Source of the DNA: Nonomuraea terrae
GTDB taxonomy: Bacteria > Actinomycetota > Actinomycetes > Streptosporangiales > Streptosporangiaceae
Assembly: GCF_004348995.1 (NCBI RefSeq)
Contig: NZ_SMKQ01000008.1
Location: forward strand, 42,170 to 106,169
Direction: 5' to 3'
DNA length: 64,000 nucleotides
In this document: one piece after another, positions 56,996 through 64,000 of the stretch
Layout of the letters: every line of letters begins with the position of its first letter
Position numbering within the stretch: position 1 is the first letter of the stretch
Translations under genes and position numbers: made by a program
Notes under the pieces: model-generated
The model's database searches: none
Told to the model about the DNA's origin: nothing
What the model saw: the letters and a program-made list of their open reading frames with translations, nothing else

Positions 56996-57733
56996 TCACC
57001 GGTCTCGACGCACGATCAGATGCGTCAAAGCGGCAACCTGACGGTAGGGATCTGTACGGCCCGCGCGCTCCTCGCAGGCAAGCAGATCCTCAAGATCCTC
57101 CGGGACGGGCGCGTCATCGGGCGCTTGGTCGGTGAACACACGGACTCCGTACCAGTCCTCGACCGACAGTCCGTGCTCAGCCAGCGCCGACCACAGATCA
57201 GCACGTCGATCTGCCCGCGCCGTGACCCCTATCCGATTGCCGTAGGACATGTCATCGAAGGCCCGCTGCGCGATCGTCCAATCCCCGCGCAGACCTGGCC
57301 GCAACACCAGCGCGTCGCCGTTTCGAACCAGGAGAGAGACCAGGCCGCCTGGCCTGACCACCGCTGCGATCGCCCGCAGGACCGGGGCCGGATCCTCGAA
57401 GTACATCAGCACGCCATGACACAAGACCACGTCGAAGGGGCCGGCGGGCAGCTCATCAGCCGAGCCGTGCACCACCTCGACAGCAAGATCAGGCGTCAGC
57501 GCAGCCGTCAGTTGGTCCAGCAATTCCTGGGAGGAATCCAACGCCGTGACCCGATGCCCGCGCCTCGCCACCCGAAGGGCCTGGGTGCCCTGCCCACACC
57601 CCACATCCAGAACGCGCGCCGGCTCGCCGGGAAGGTACGGCTCCAACTGGCGAGTGACCAACTCCTGCCGGACCACGTCCCTGAGCTTGCCCAACAGGTC
57701 CCGCCACTGCCGCTCACCCGAGGCGAACTCCAT
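56996..57733 (-). CDS. SAM-dependent methyltransferase
   Basis: A 245-residue class I enzyme: VLDVGCGQGTQALRVARRGH (motif I), TALDSSQELLDQL, ELPAGPFDVVLCHGVLMYFE and AVVRPGGLVSLLVRN. ATG 57733 (MEFASGERQW) is preferred over 57739 and 57748 because GGAGG lies eight bases before it. The pattern resembles CmoA/CmoM-like tRNA or small-molecule methylases. It is divergent from the LysR gene, with 75 bases between starts. Confidence 0.85.
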   Translation of the reverse strand: MEFASGERQWRDLLGKLRDVVRQELVTRQLEPYLPGEPARVLDVGCGQGTQALRVARRGHRVTALDSSQELLDQLTAALTPDLAVEVVHGSADELPAGPFDVVLCHGVLMYFEDPAPVLRAIAAVVRPGGLVSLLVRNGDALVLRPGLRGDWTIAQRAFDDMSYGNRIGVTARADRRADLWSALAEHGLSVEDWYGVRVFTDQAPDDAPVPEDLEDLLACEERAGRTDPYRQVAALTHLIVRRDR

Positions 57734-57808
57734 CGACATCCCCTCCATCGCAAATTGCCGGGAGTCCAGCGCCAAGGCGTTCAGTAGTCGGGCAGGATAC
57801 TGGACGCC

Positions 57809-58720
57809 GTGTTGAGTAGTCACCGCCTTCGGGTGCTCAGGGAGGTCTTCCGGACGGGGAGCATCGCGGGAGCCGCACGGACGTTGCGGCTCTCGCCGTC
57901 CGCCGTCTCGCACCAGCTGTCCCGGCTGGAGGAGGAGGCCGGGGTGGCCCTGGTCGAGCGGGGGGCGCAGAGCCTGCGGCTCACCGCGGCCGGCCGACGG
58001 CTCGCCACCAGGGCGCAGGAGGTGCTCGACCTCATCGAAGCCGCGGAGAAGGACCTGCTGGCCCAGGCCAGGGCTGATGCCGGTCAGCTCAGGATCGGCT
58101 TCTTCGCCTCGTCGGGATACCGGCTGCTGCCGCTGGCGCTGTCGACGTTCGCGGCCCGCCACCCCGCCGTCGACCTCGACCTGGTGGAGGGGCAGCCGCA
58201 CGAGCTGATGCCCGACCTGGAACGCGGCGCCCTCGACGTCCTCGTGGTGTTCGAGCACGCCCTGGATCCGTGGCGGCCTCCGGAGGGGGTGGAGATCACC
58301 TCCCTGCTGGAGGAGCCGCAGCTCCTGGTGCTGCCCCCGGGACACCCCGCCGGCCGGAACGCCAGGGTACGGCTCGCAGAGCTGGCCGATGAGCCGTGGA
58401 TCACCACCTATGGCACCGACACGCCCGTCTCGGTGTTGGAACGGGCCAGCGCGCTGGAGGGGTTCAGCCCGCGGATCCGCTGCCGCAGCGACCACTACGA
58501 GGTGACCCTCGGCCTCGTCAGGGCGGGGCTCGGCGTCGCCCTGGTGCCGAGCCTCGGCGTTCATGGGGCCACCGGCGTGCAGGTGTGCCGCGTGGAGGGC
58601 CCTCGGCTGTACCGCCGGATCGGCGCCGCCGTACGGCCGACCAACCCGAACCCGGCCCTGCGGTCGTTCCTCGACTACCTCCTCGACGCCGCCGGCCGCC
58701 TGCGCGGCGCCACCGGTTGA
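57809..58720 (+). CDS. LysR-family transcriptional regulator
   Basis: A 303-residue regulator. Residues about 1-62 are the winged HTH (FRTGSIAGAARTLRLSPSAV, then HQLSRLEEEAGVALVER). The rest is a LysR substrate-binding domain (LRIGFFASSGYRLLPLALST; DVLVVFEHALDPWRPPEG). GTG start. It is convergent with the transport/deacylase operon, ending 42 bases from it, and may regulate it or the divergent methylase gene. Confidence 0.88.
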   Translation: MLSSHRLRVLREVFRTGSIAGAARTLRLSPSAVSHQLSRLEEEAGVALVERGAQSLRLTAAGRRLATRAQEVLDLIEAAEKDLLAQARADAGQLRIGFFASSGYRLLPLALSTFAARHPAVDLDLVEGQPHELMPDLERGALDVLVVFEHALDPWRPPEGVEITSLLEEPQLLVLPPGHPAGRNARVRLAELADEPWITTYGTDTPVSVLERASALEGFSPRIRCRSDHYEVTLGLVRAGLGVALVPSLGVHGATGVQVCRVEGPRLYRRIGAAVRPTNPNPALRSFLDYLLDAAGRLRGATG

Positions 58721-58762
58721 GGCCGCACCGCATGTGGGTGCGCAGCCCCGACAGGGAGCACG

Positions 58763-59533
58763 CTAGGAGGCGCGGGGCTCGCCCGGCACGGCGCCGACGA
58801 GGCGGCCGATGCCGAGACCGGCCTCGCGCACGCGGGTGACCAGCTCGTGGTCGCTTCCCGGCGGCCCGGACGCGAGGACGGCATAGCCGATGCGCCGGTC
58901 GCCGACCATCACTCCCACGTCGGCGCGTACGCCGTCGTCGGTGCCCGTCTTGTTGGCCACCCGCACCGTGCCGGGCGGCACCGTCGCCGCGAACCGGCGG
59001 TCCTCGGGGTCGTGCGGCAGGAGGGCGGGAACCAGGGCGCGGTCGGTGTTGTGCGCCAGCCAGCCGAGCATCAGCCGGGTCCACTCCGCCCGCCCGTCGA
59101 GCGCGGCGGCGAATCTGGCCAGTTCGCCGGCCGTGCCGACGGCGAAGGCGGGCGGATCCGAGGGCAGGCGCGGCTCGCGGATGCGGTCGAGGACGCGGGT
59201 GCGGTACAGGCCCAGCGCCCGCGACTCCTCGGCGACCCGGTCGAGGCCGACGCGGCGCAGCAGCGCGTTGGTGGCGATGTTGTCGCTCACCGCGGCGGTC
59301 AGCAGGGCCAGGTCGGCGACCGGCCACCGGCGTCCCGACAGGGCCCGCAGCAGCCCCGACCCGCCCACGTGGTCCTCGTCGCGCAGCTCGACCGGCTCGG
59401 CGGGGTCGAGCGTGCCGGAGCAGATGGCCCGTGCCACCGTCGCCAGCAGCGGCAGCTTGCCGACGCTGGCGAGCGGCAGCTCGACGTCGTCGGCGACCGC
59501 GATCTCGCCGGGCACCGATACCGCGATCATCAT
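58763..59533 (-). CDS. Beta-lactamase-related serine hydrolase (class A-like)
   Basis: A 256-residue protein with the three serine-acyl motifs: SVGK (the SxxK nucleophile, near residue 24), SDN (AAVSDNIATN) and KTG (NKTGTDDG). There is no signal peptide, unlike secreted beta-lactamases, so the protein is probably cytoplasmic and may act on peptides or D-amino-acid derivatives. ATG 59533 overlaps the stop of the deacylase (ATGA), placing it last in the five-gene operon. Confidence 0.85.
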   Translation of the reverse strand: MMIAVSVPGEIAVADDVELPLASVGKLPLLATVARAICSGTLDPAEPVELRDEDHVGGSGLLRALSGRRWPVADLALLTAAVSDNIATNALLRRVGLDRVAEESRALGLYRTRVLDRIREPRLPSDPPAFAVGTAGELARFAAALDGRAEWTRLMLGWLAHNTDRALVPALLPHDPEDRRFAATVPPGTVRVANKTGTDDGVRADVGVMVGDRRIGYAVLASGPPGSDHELVTRVREAGLGIGRLVGAVPGEPRAS

Positions 59534-61119
59534 GGCGTCAGTACCTTTCCCGGCCGCGCGGCCGTCTCCTCGCCCTGCCGTACCACGACCTGGCCGGCCA
59601 CCACCACGGTGTGCACGCCCTTCGGCGGCAGCAGCGGCTCGGCGAAGGTCGCGCCGTCGCCCACCGTGGCCGGGTCGAACACCACCAGGTCGGCGTGCGC
59701 CCCGTCCGCGATCGTCCCGCGCCCGGCCAGCCCGAACCGCTCCGCCGCCAGGCCCGTCATCTTCCGCACCGCCGTCGCCAGGTCGAGCAGCCCGAGGTCC
59801 CTGGTGTAGCGGCCCAGCACGCGAGGGAACGTGCCGGCCCAGCGCGGATGGGGGCGCCCGCCCGGCTTGGGCACGCCGTCGGAGCCGATCATCGCGTACG
59901 GCGCCGCCAGCACCCGGCGCACGTCGTCCTCCACCATCGAGTGACTGATGATCATGACCTCGCCGCGCTCGGCCAGCAGCAGGTCGGCGGCCACGTCGAA
60001 GGGGTCGCGGCCGTGCGCGGAGGCCAGTTCGGCGACCGTACGGCCCTCGGTGTGCGGATGGCGGGGGGCGCGGGCGATGGCGATGCGGTCCCAGCCGCCG
60101 TTGCCCACGGTGTTCTCCCAGCCGGGCACGCCCTCGGCGATCGCGGCCCGCATCCGGTCGCGCTGCCCGGGGTCGGCCAGCCGCGCGGTGAGCGCGGCGG
60201 TGCCGCCGTCGGACGCCCAGGGCGGCAGCATCGCGGACAGGTGCGTGCTGGCCGCCGTGTAGGGGTAGACGTCGCAGGTCACGTCGAAGCCCTCGGCGCG
60301 CAGCCGGGCCAGCCTGGGCAGGGTCCGCTCGGTGCGACCCCAGGCGTACTTGCCGGCGGTCTTGTGGTGCGAGACGTGCAGGGCCGCGCCGCTCCGGCGG
60401 GCGATCTCGACGGCCTCCTCCAGGGCCTCCTCCACCCGTGACATCTCGTCGCGCAGGTGGGTGACGTACGGCTTGCCGTGCCGGGCCGCGACCCTGGCCA
60501 GCGCGACCACCTCGTCGGTGTCCGCGTAGGTGCCGGGCGTGTAGATCAGCCCGGTCGACAGGCCCGCGGCCCCCTGGGCGAGCGACCGGTCGAGCAGCGA
60601 GCACATCGTCGCCAGCTCGGCGGGGGTCGCGGGACGGTCCACGGACCCCAGCACCCCGGCGCGCAGGGTGCCGTGCCCCACGAGAGAGGCGAGGTGGTTG
60701 GCGCGCGGCACGGCGGCGTGCGCCGCGGCGAACCCGGCGAAGTCCTCCCAGAAACCGACGTCGCCGCCGAAGCCGACGGACGCCTCGGCGCGCAGCTCCG
60801 GCACCCGTCCGGGCAGCGCCGGGAACAACCCGGAGCCGCAGTTGCCGCAGATCTCGGCCGTCACCCCGGCCAGCACCGGGGCCCGCACCAGCTCCCGGTC
60901 GCCGCCGAGCAGCGCGATCCCGTCGGAGTGGGTGTGCACGTCGATGAACCCGGGGGCGACGGCCAGCCCGGCCGCGTCCAGGGTCTCGCGGGCGTCCGCG
61001 CCCGACCCCGCGGGCAGTACGGCAAACCGCCCCCCGGCCACGCCCACGTCGGCGGTCCGCGGCGGCGCCCCCGTGCCGTCGACCAGCAGCGCGCCACGGA
61101 TCAGCAGGTCGAGTCTCAC
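59530..61119 (-). CDS. N-acyl-D-amino-acid deacylase (D-aminoacylase-like)
   Basis: A 529-residue amidohydrolase. It has the N-terminal urease-type beta-sandwich, metal ligands in [10 protein letters not shown], then [35 protein letters not shown] (possible second metal site) and [17 protein letters not shown]. The closing [13 protein letters not shown] is typical. It would hydrolyse N-acyl-D-amino acids or related D-residue derivatives. GTG 61119 overlaps the ATPase stop. Coupling to a transporter upstream suggests imported substrate. Confidence 0.9.
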   Translation of the reverse strand: MRLDLLIRGALLVDGTGAPPRTADVGVAGGRFAVLPAGSGADARETLDAAGLAVAPGFIDVHTHSDGIALLGGDRELVRAPVLAGVTAEICGNCGSGLFPALPGRVPELRAEASVGFGGDVGFWEDFAGFAAAHAAVPRANHLASLVGHGTLRAGVLGSVDRPATPAELATMCSLLDRSLAQGAAGLSTGLIYTPGTYADTDEVVALARVAARHGKPYVTHLRDEMSRVEEALEEAVEIARRSGAALHVSHHKTAGKYAWGRTERTLPRLARLRAEGFDVTCDVYPYTAASTHLSAMLPPWASDGGTAALTARLADPGQRDRMRAAIAEGVPGWENTVGNGGWDRIAIARAPRHPHTEGRTVAELASAHGRDPFDVAADLLLAERGEVMIISHSMVEDDVRRVLAAPYAMIGSDGVPKPGGRPHPRWAGTFPRVLGRYTRDLGLLDLATAVRKMTGLAAERFGLAGRGTIADGAHADLVVFDPATVGDGATFAEPLLPPKGVHTVVVAGQVVVRQGEETAARPGKVLTP

Positions 61120-61880
61120 AGCACCCGTCCCAGGAACGCGCGGAAGCGCTCGTTGCGGGGGTCCGCGAGCACCTCACGCGGGTCGCCCTGCTCGACGATC
61201 ACGCCGTCGTCGATGAAGACCAGGTGGTCGCCCACCTCGCGGGCGAAGCCCATCTCGTGCGTCACCACCATCATGGTCATCCCGCTGGCCGCCAGGTCGC
61301 GCATCACCGCCAGCACCTCCTGCACCAGCTCGGGGTCGAGCGCGCTGGTCGGTTCGTCGAACAACATCACCTTGGGGCGCATGGCCAGGCTGCGGGCGAT
61401 CGCCACCCGCTGCTGCTGGCCGCCGGAGAGCTGCGCGGGGTAGTGGCCGGCCCGGTCGGACATCCCCACCCGGTCGAGCAGCTCCTCGGCCTGCCGCCGC
61501 GCCTCCTCCCTGGGAACCCCGCCGACGACCAGCGGCCCCTCCATGACGTTCTCCAACGCCGTGCGGTGCGGGAAGAGGTGGAACCGCTGGAAGACCATGC
61601 CGATGTTCTGGCGCTGCCGGTTCAGCCTCGCCGGGGGAAGGTGGTGCAGCCTGCCGTCGCGCTCCTCGAATCCGATCAGCTCGCCGTCCACCCTGATCCG
61701 GCCGGCGTCGATCGTCTCAAGCCGGTTGACGCAGCGCAGCAGGGTGGACTTGCCCGACCCCGACGGCCCTACCACGCAGACCACGCCGCCTTCTGGCACG
61801 TCGAGGCTCACGCCCTTCAGCACCTCCAGCGCGCCGAAACGCTTGCGCACCGAGCGGATCTCCACCATGGGACGGTCCAC
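61116..61880 (-). CDS. Polar amino acid ABC transporter ATPase
   Basis: A 254-residue GlnQ-type ATPase: Walker [11 protein letters not shown]-loop [11 protein letters not shown], signature [17 protein letters not shown], Walker [14 protein letters not shown] and switch His in [12 protein letters not shown] 61880 ([10 protein letters not shown]) is chosen because GGAGGTGGGG lies upstream and it overlaps the permease stop; ATG 61868 is possible. It powers the permease beside it. Confidence 0.93.
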   Translation of the reverse strand: MDRPMVEIRSVRKRFGALEVLKGVSLDVPEGGVVCVVGPSGSGKSTLLRCVNRLETIDAGRIRVDGELIGFEERDGRLHHLPPARLNRQRQNIGMVFQRFHLFPHRTALENVMEGPLVVGGVPREEARRQAEELLDRVGMSDRAGHYPAQLSGGQQQRVAIARSLAMRPKVMLFDEPTSALDPELVQEVLAVMRDLAASGMTMMVVTHEMGFAREVGDHLVFIDDGVIVEQGDPREVLADPRNERFRAFLGRVL

Positions 61881-62773
61881 TAGACCCCACCTCCGGCGAA
61901 CGGCCGCAGGTTGCGGCGCACCCTGGCGGGCAGCGTGCCGTGGCCGCGCTCGAACCGCCGTTCGATGAAGTGCTGGCCGACGCTGGCGATCGTGGTGAGC
62001 ACGACGTACCAGATCGACGCGACCACCAGCAGCGCGATGACCTCGAAGTTGCCCAGGTAGATGCGCTGTGCCACGGTCAGCAGCTCGGCTCCCGCGATGA
62101 CCGACACCATCGACGTCGTCTTCAGCATGGAGATGAACTGGTTGCCGGTCGGCGGCACGATCACCCGCATCGCCTGGGGCAGCACCACCCTGCGCAGCAC
62201 CTGGCCGTGCGACATGCCGAGGGCCTCCGCCGCCTCCCGCTGGCCGGGGTCGACCGAGCGGATGCCCGCCCTGACGATCTCCGCCATGTACGCGCCCTCG
62301 TTGATGGCCAGCCCGAGCAGCGCCGCGGTGAACGGCGTGACCAGCTCGTTCGCCTGCCACTCGACCAGTTTCGGACCGCCGAACGGCACCCCGATCGCGA
62401 TCGCGGGGAAGACCAGGCCGATGTTGAACCAGAAGATCAGCTGGACCAGCAGCGGCGTGCCACGGAAGAACCACGTGTACAGCGCGGCGGCCCCGCGCAG
62501 CACCGGGTCGCCCGACTGCTGCATCACCGCCGTCAGCACGCCGAGCGCCAGGCCGATCGCCATCGACAGCACGGTGAGCTGGATGGTGACCCACAGCCCG
62601 CCGAGGATCCTGCCGTCGCCGAGGAAGGCGACGATCACGTCCCAGTGCAGGTTCGGGTTGACGATGATCGTGTAGGCCAGCCAGACCAGGAACAGCCCGG
62701 CCACGGCCGCGGCCAGCCAGCGTCCGGGGCGCGGCGGCCGTACCGCGTCCACGGGCAGTTCGGTCACTTCCAC
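61880..62773 (-). CDS. Polar amino acid ABC transporter permease
   Basis: A 297-residue HisM/GlnP-type permease with about six membrane helices ([40 protein letters not shown]). The coupling EAA-like loop reads [20 protein letters not shown]. The start overlaps the end of the binding-protein gene by 10 bases. Only one permease gene is present, so it would act as a homodimer. Confidence 0.92.
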   Translation of the reverse strand: MEVTELPVDAVRPPRPGRWLAAAVAGLFLVWLAYTIIVNPNLHWDVIVAFLGDGRILGGLWVTIQLTVLSMAIGLALGVLTAVMQQSGDPVLRGAAALYTWFFRGTPLLVQLIFWFNIGLVFPAIAIGVPFGGPKLVEWQANELVTPFTAALLGLAINEGAYMAEIVRAGIRSVDPGQREAAEALGMSHGQVLRRVVLPQAMRVIVPPTGNQFISMLKTTSMVSVIAGAELLTVAQRIYLGNFEVIALLVVASIWYVVLTTIASVGQHFIERRFERGHGTLPARVRRNLRPFAGGGV

Positions 62774-63648
62774 GGCTTGGTGTTCACCATCACCTCGGGC
62801 ACGGCATTGGCCGCCACGCCGTACGTGTCGAGGATCTTCTGGTAGCCGCCGTCGGCGATCAGCTCCTGCATGGCCTTGGCCACCGCGTCACGCAGGGCCG
62901 TGTCGCGCCGGTCGATGGCGATGCCCCACGGGCCGGCGTCGTACTGGCCGGGCAGCACCTCGTACTTGCCGGTCTCCTCGGCGTACATGGCGGCCACCGG
63001 GGAGTCGACGATGGTGGCGGCCGCGCGGCCGGAGTCGATGCTGAGCAGGCCGGTGGGGGCGTCCTCGCTCTGCATGATCGTCATTTTCTTGTCGCACTTG
63101 TCGTTCTGCTTCTCGCCGATGGCCAGGTTGGAGCTGCCCTTGGCGAGCACGACGGTACGGCCGCACAGGTCGGCGAGGTCCTTGACGCCCTCCGGGTTGC
63201 CCTTCTTCACCATGACGGCTCCGCCCGCGTTGAAGTAGTCGACGAAGTCGACGGCGGCCCGGCGCTCCTCGGTGTCGCTCATGGAGGAGAGCACGATGTC
63301 CCACCGGTCGCTCTGCAGGCCGGGGATGAGCCCGTCGAAGGCCGCGTTGGTGATGGTCGACTTCAGCCCGAGCTTCGCGGCGATGGCCGCGCCGAGGTCG
63401 GGATCCACGCCGGTGAGCTCCTGGGTGCCCTCCTTGTACATCTCCATCGGCGGGTAGCCCTCGGCGGTCGCCAGCCGGAGCACGCCCCGATCGCGTACGT
63501 CAGCGGGCACGAGATCCTTGGCCGTCTTGCCCTTGGCCGCCGCGGCGCCCTGGGTCGCGCTCGTCCCCGAAGAGGAGCGTCCGCACCCGCCCGCGAGCGC
63601 CGTGACGATCAGCACGGCTGCGGCGGCCGCGTAAAGGCGCTTCGTCAT
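62764..63648 (-). CDS. ABC transporter substrate-binding lipoprotein
   Basis: A 294-residue family 3 solute-binding protein. It has a signal peptide ending in the lipobox LAGGC, then [38 protein letters not shown] and [19 protein letters not shown] 63648 follows GGGAG. It would capture an amino acid or related compound outside the membrane for the coupled permease. First gene of the operon that ends with the deacylase and serine hydrolase. Confidence 0.92.
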   Translation of the reverse strand: MTKRLYAAAAAVLIVTALAGGCGRSSSGTSATQGAAAAKGKTAKDLVPADVRDRGVLRLATAEGYPPMEMYKEGTQELTGVDPDLGAAIAAKLGLKSTITNAAFDGLIPGLQSDRWDIVLSSMSDTEERRAAVDFVDYFNAGGAVMVKKGNPEGVKDLADLCGRTVVLAKGSSNLAIGEKQNDKCDKKMTIMQSEDAPTGLLSIDSGRAAATIVDSPVAAMYAEETGKYEVLPGQYDAGPWGIAIDRRDTALRDAVAKAMQELIADGGYQKILDTYGVAANAVPEVMVNTKPWK

Positions 63649-63933
63649 GAAAACTCCCAGTTCGCGGAATGGTTGTGGACATGGTGGCGGTGAGCGTGGA
63701 GGATCCCAACACTCGTGAACGCTTGCGACCCTCAGCGTCGAAAGTCTCGATGCTCGCGCTGCCCACACTCACGAGACGCTGAGGGCGCTCGGCCGAGCCG
63801 ACCGGCGGTGTGTGTCGTTGTGCACGCTCGCGCTGTTGTGTGCGTTTGTACGCAGAACGCCAGGTCGCGGCTGCCTAGATTGAGGGTCGTCCGGAGAGAT
63901 CGCTCCGGAGGTTCTCCTCACAGTCAGGGATGG
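63649..63933. promoter_or_regulatory. Divergent control region of the transport operon
   Basis: The region contains an inverted repeat ccctcagcgtc (63729-63739) and gacgctgaggg (63775-63785), 35 bases apart. This fits a repressor site controlling the transporter-deacylase operon and perhaps the rightward secreted-protein gene. Confidence 0.5.
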
Positions 63934-64000
63934 ATGGTCATGTCGAAGCTTCGTAGCCTTCTCGCCGGTACGGTTCTGGCCGGCGCCGTGGTGGCCGGTG
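63934..64000 (+). CDS. Start of a secreted protein (cut by window end)
   Basis: Only the first ~20 codons are present. MSKLRSLLAGTVLAGAVVAG is a typical signal peptide start. ATG 63940 has AGGGA upstream; ATG 63934 adds two residues in frame. The mature protein lies outside the window, so its function cannot be given. Confidence 0.55.
   Translation, partial: MVMSKLRSLLAGTVLAGAVVAG

Noticed and set aside
56829..57041. Short plus-strand frames after the IS5 fragment
   Set aside because: They look like decayed transposase or random frames, lack start signals and overlap the convergent methyltransferase end.
58763..61177. Very long minus-strand frames (over 500 codons) running through two genes in the operon region
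   Set aside because: They are high-GC shadow frames extending the serine hydrolase frame through the deacylase gene; the separate ATGA-coupled starts and clear protein motifs define the real genes.
1..64000. CRISPR arrays
   Set aside because: No set of regularly spaced direct repeats with unique spacers was seen; the CGGTCGCG array has spacing too short and irregular for CRISPR.

Overview
The window is high-GC actinobacterial DNA. GTG starts are frequent, ATGA/GTGA gene overlaps are common, and it encodes SsgA-like, Spd/TraB-like, RepSA-like and SCO3933-like proteins. This points to a mycelial, sporulating actinomycete; a Streptosporangiaceae/Nonomuraea-type host is my guess, not shown by the sequence. 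About 52 kb is mobile DNA stacked in tandem and the last 12 kb is ordinary chromosome.

Left element (1 to about 36,580; its left end lies outside the window). Bases 1-19,560 are the late operon of a long-tailed (siphovirus-type) phage on the + strand: end of a minor head protein, scaffold, decoration protein, gpE-type major capsid protein, head-tail connectors, tail tube, gpG/gpGT chaperones with a -1 frameshift site, tape measure fused to NlpC/P60, Dit-like and hub-like tail proteins, amidase endolysin and holins. A glycosyltransferase and a reverse-strand PH-SHOCT gene are inserted between the connectors. Next come a class F sortase with a secreted protein (19.6-22 kb), an HTH-ImmA/IrrE regulator, and from 24.7 to 36.4 kb a gene set that looks like the transfer and control part of an actinomycete integrative and conjugative element (AICE): FtsK/TraB-like translocase, a string of membrane (Spd-like) proteins, an SsgA-like protein, a KorSA-like GntR regulator coupled to a Pif-like Nudix protein, and two tiny GntR regulators. 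No second attachment core separates the phage and conjugation parts.

Right element (36,581-51,940). It is bounded by a perfect 44-bp direct repeat derived from the 3' half of tRNA-Ala(UGC), and each copy is followed by an intrinsic terminator. It is a classical AICE: integrase, Xis and RepSA-like initiator (overlapping genes), SpdB-like DUF2637 protein, TraSA-like translocase, SCO3933-like protein, an XRE/TPR regulator with an ABM-domain protein, an RsbW-like ATPase, and a defence-type cargo at 45.5-51.5 kb. The cargo has a McrC-like PD-(D/E)XK protein convergent with a McrB-like AAA+ ATPase, a SPPY-type DNA methyltransferase in line with the ATPase, two related HTH proteins and a low-GC PD-(D/E)XK nuclease. 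Neither att copy has the 5' half of the tRNA, so the intact tRNA gene is probably to the left of the window and both elements may have used the same site.

Chromosomal flank (51,941-64,000): an RHH/toxin-like pair, regulator and IS5-type transposase remnants, small membrane proteins, Lgt, two SAM methyltransferases, and a five-gene overlapping operon read right to left (amino-acid-type ABC transporter, N-acyl-D-amino-acid deacylase, SxxK serine hydrolase) with a LysR regulator beside its distal end. A secreted protein gene starts at the window end.
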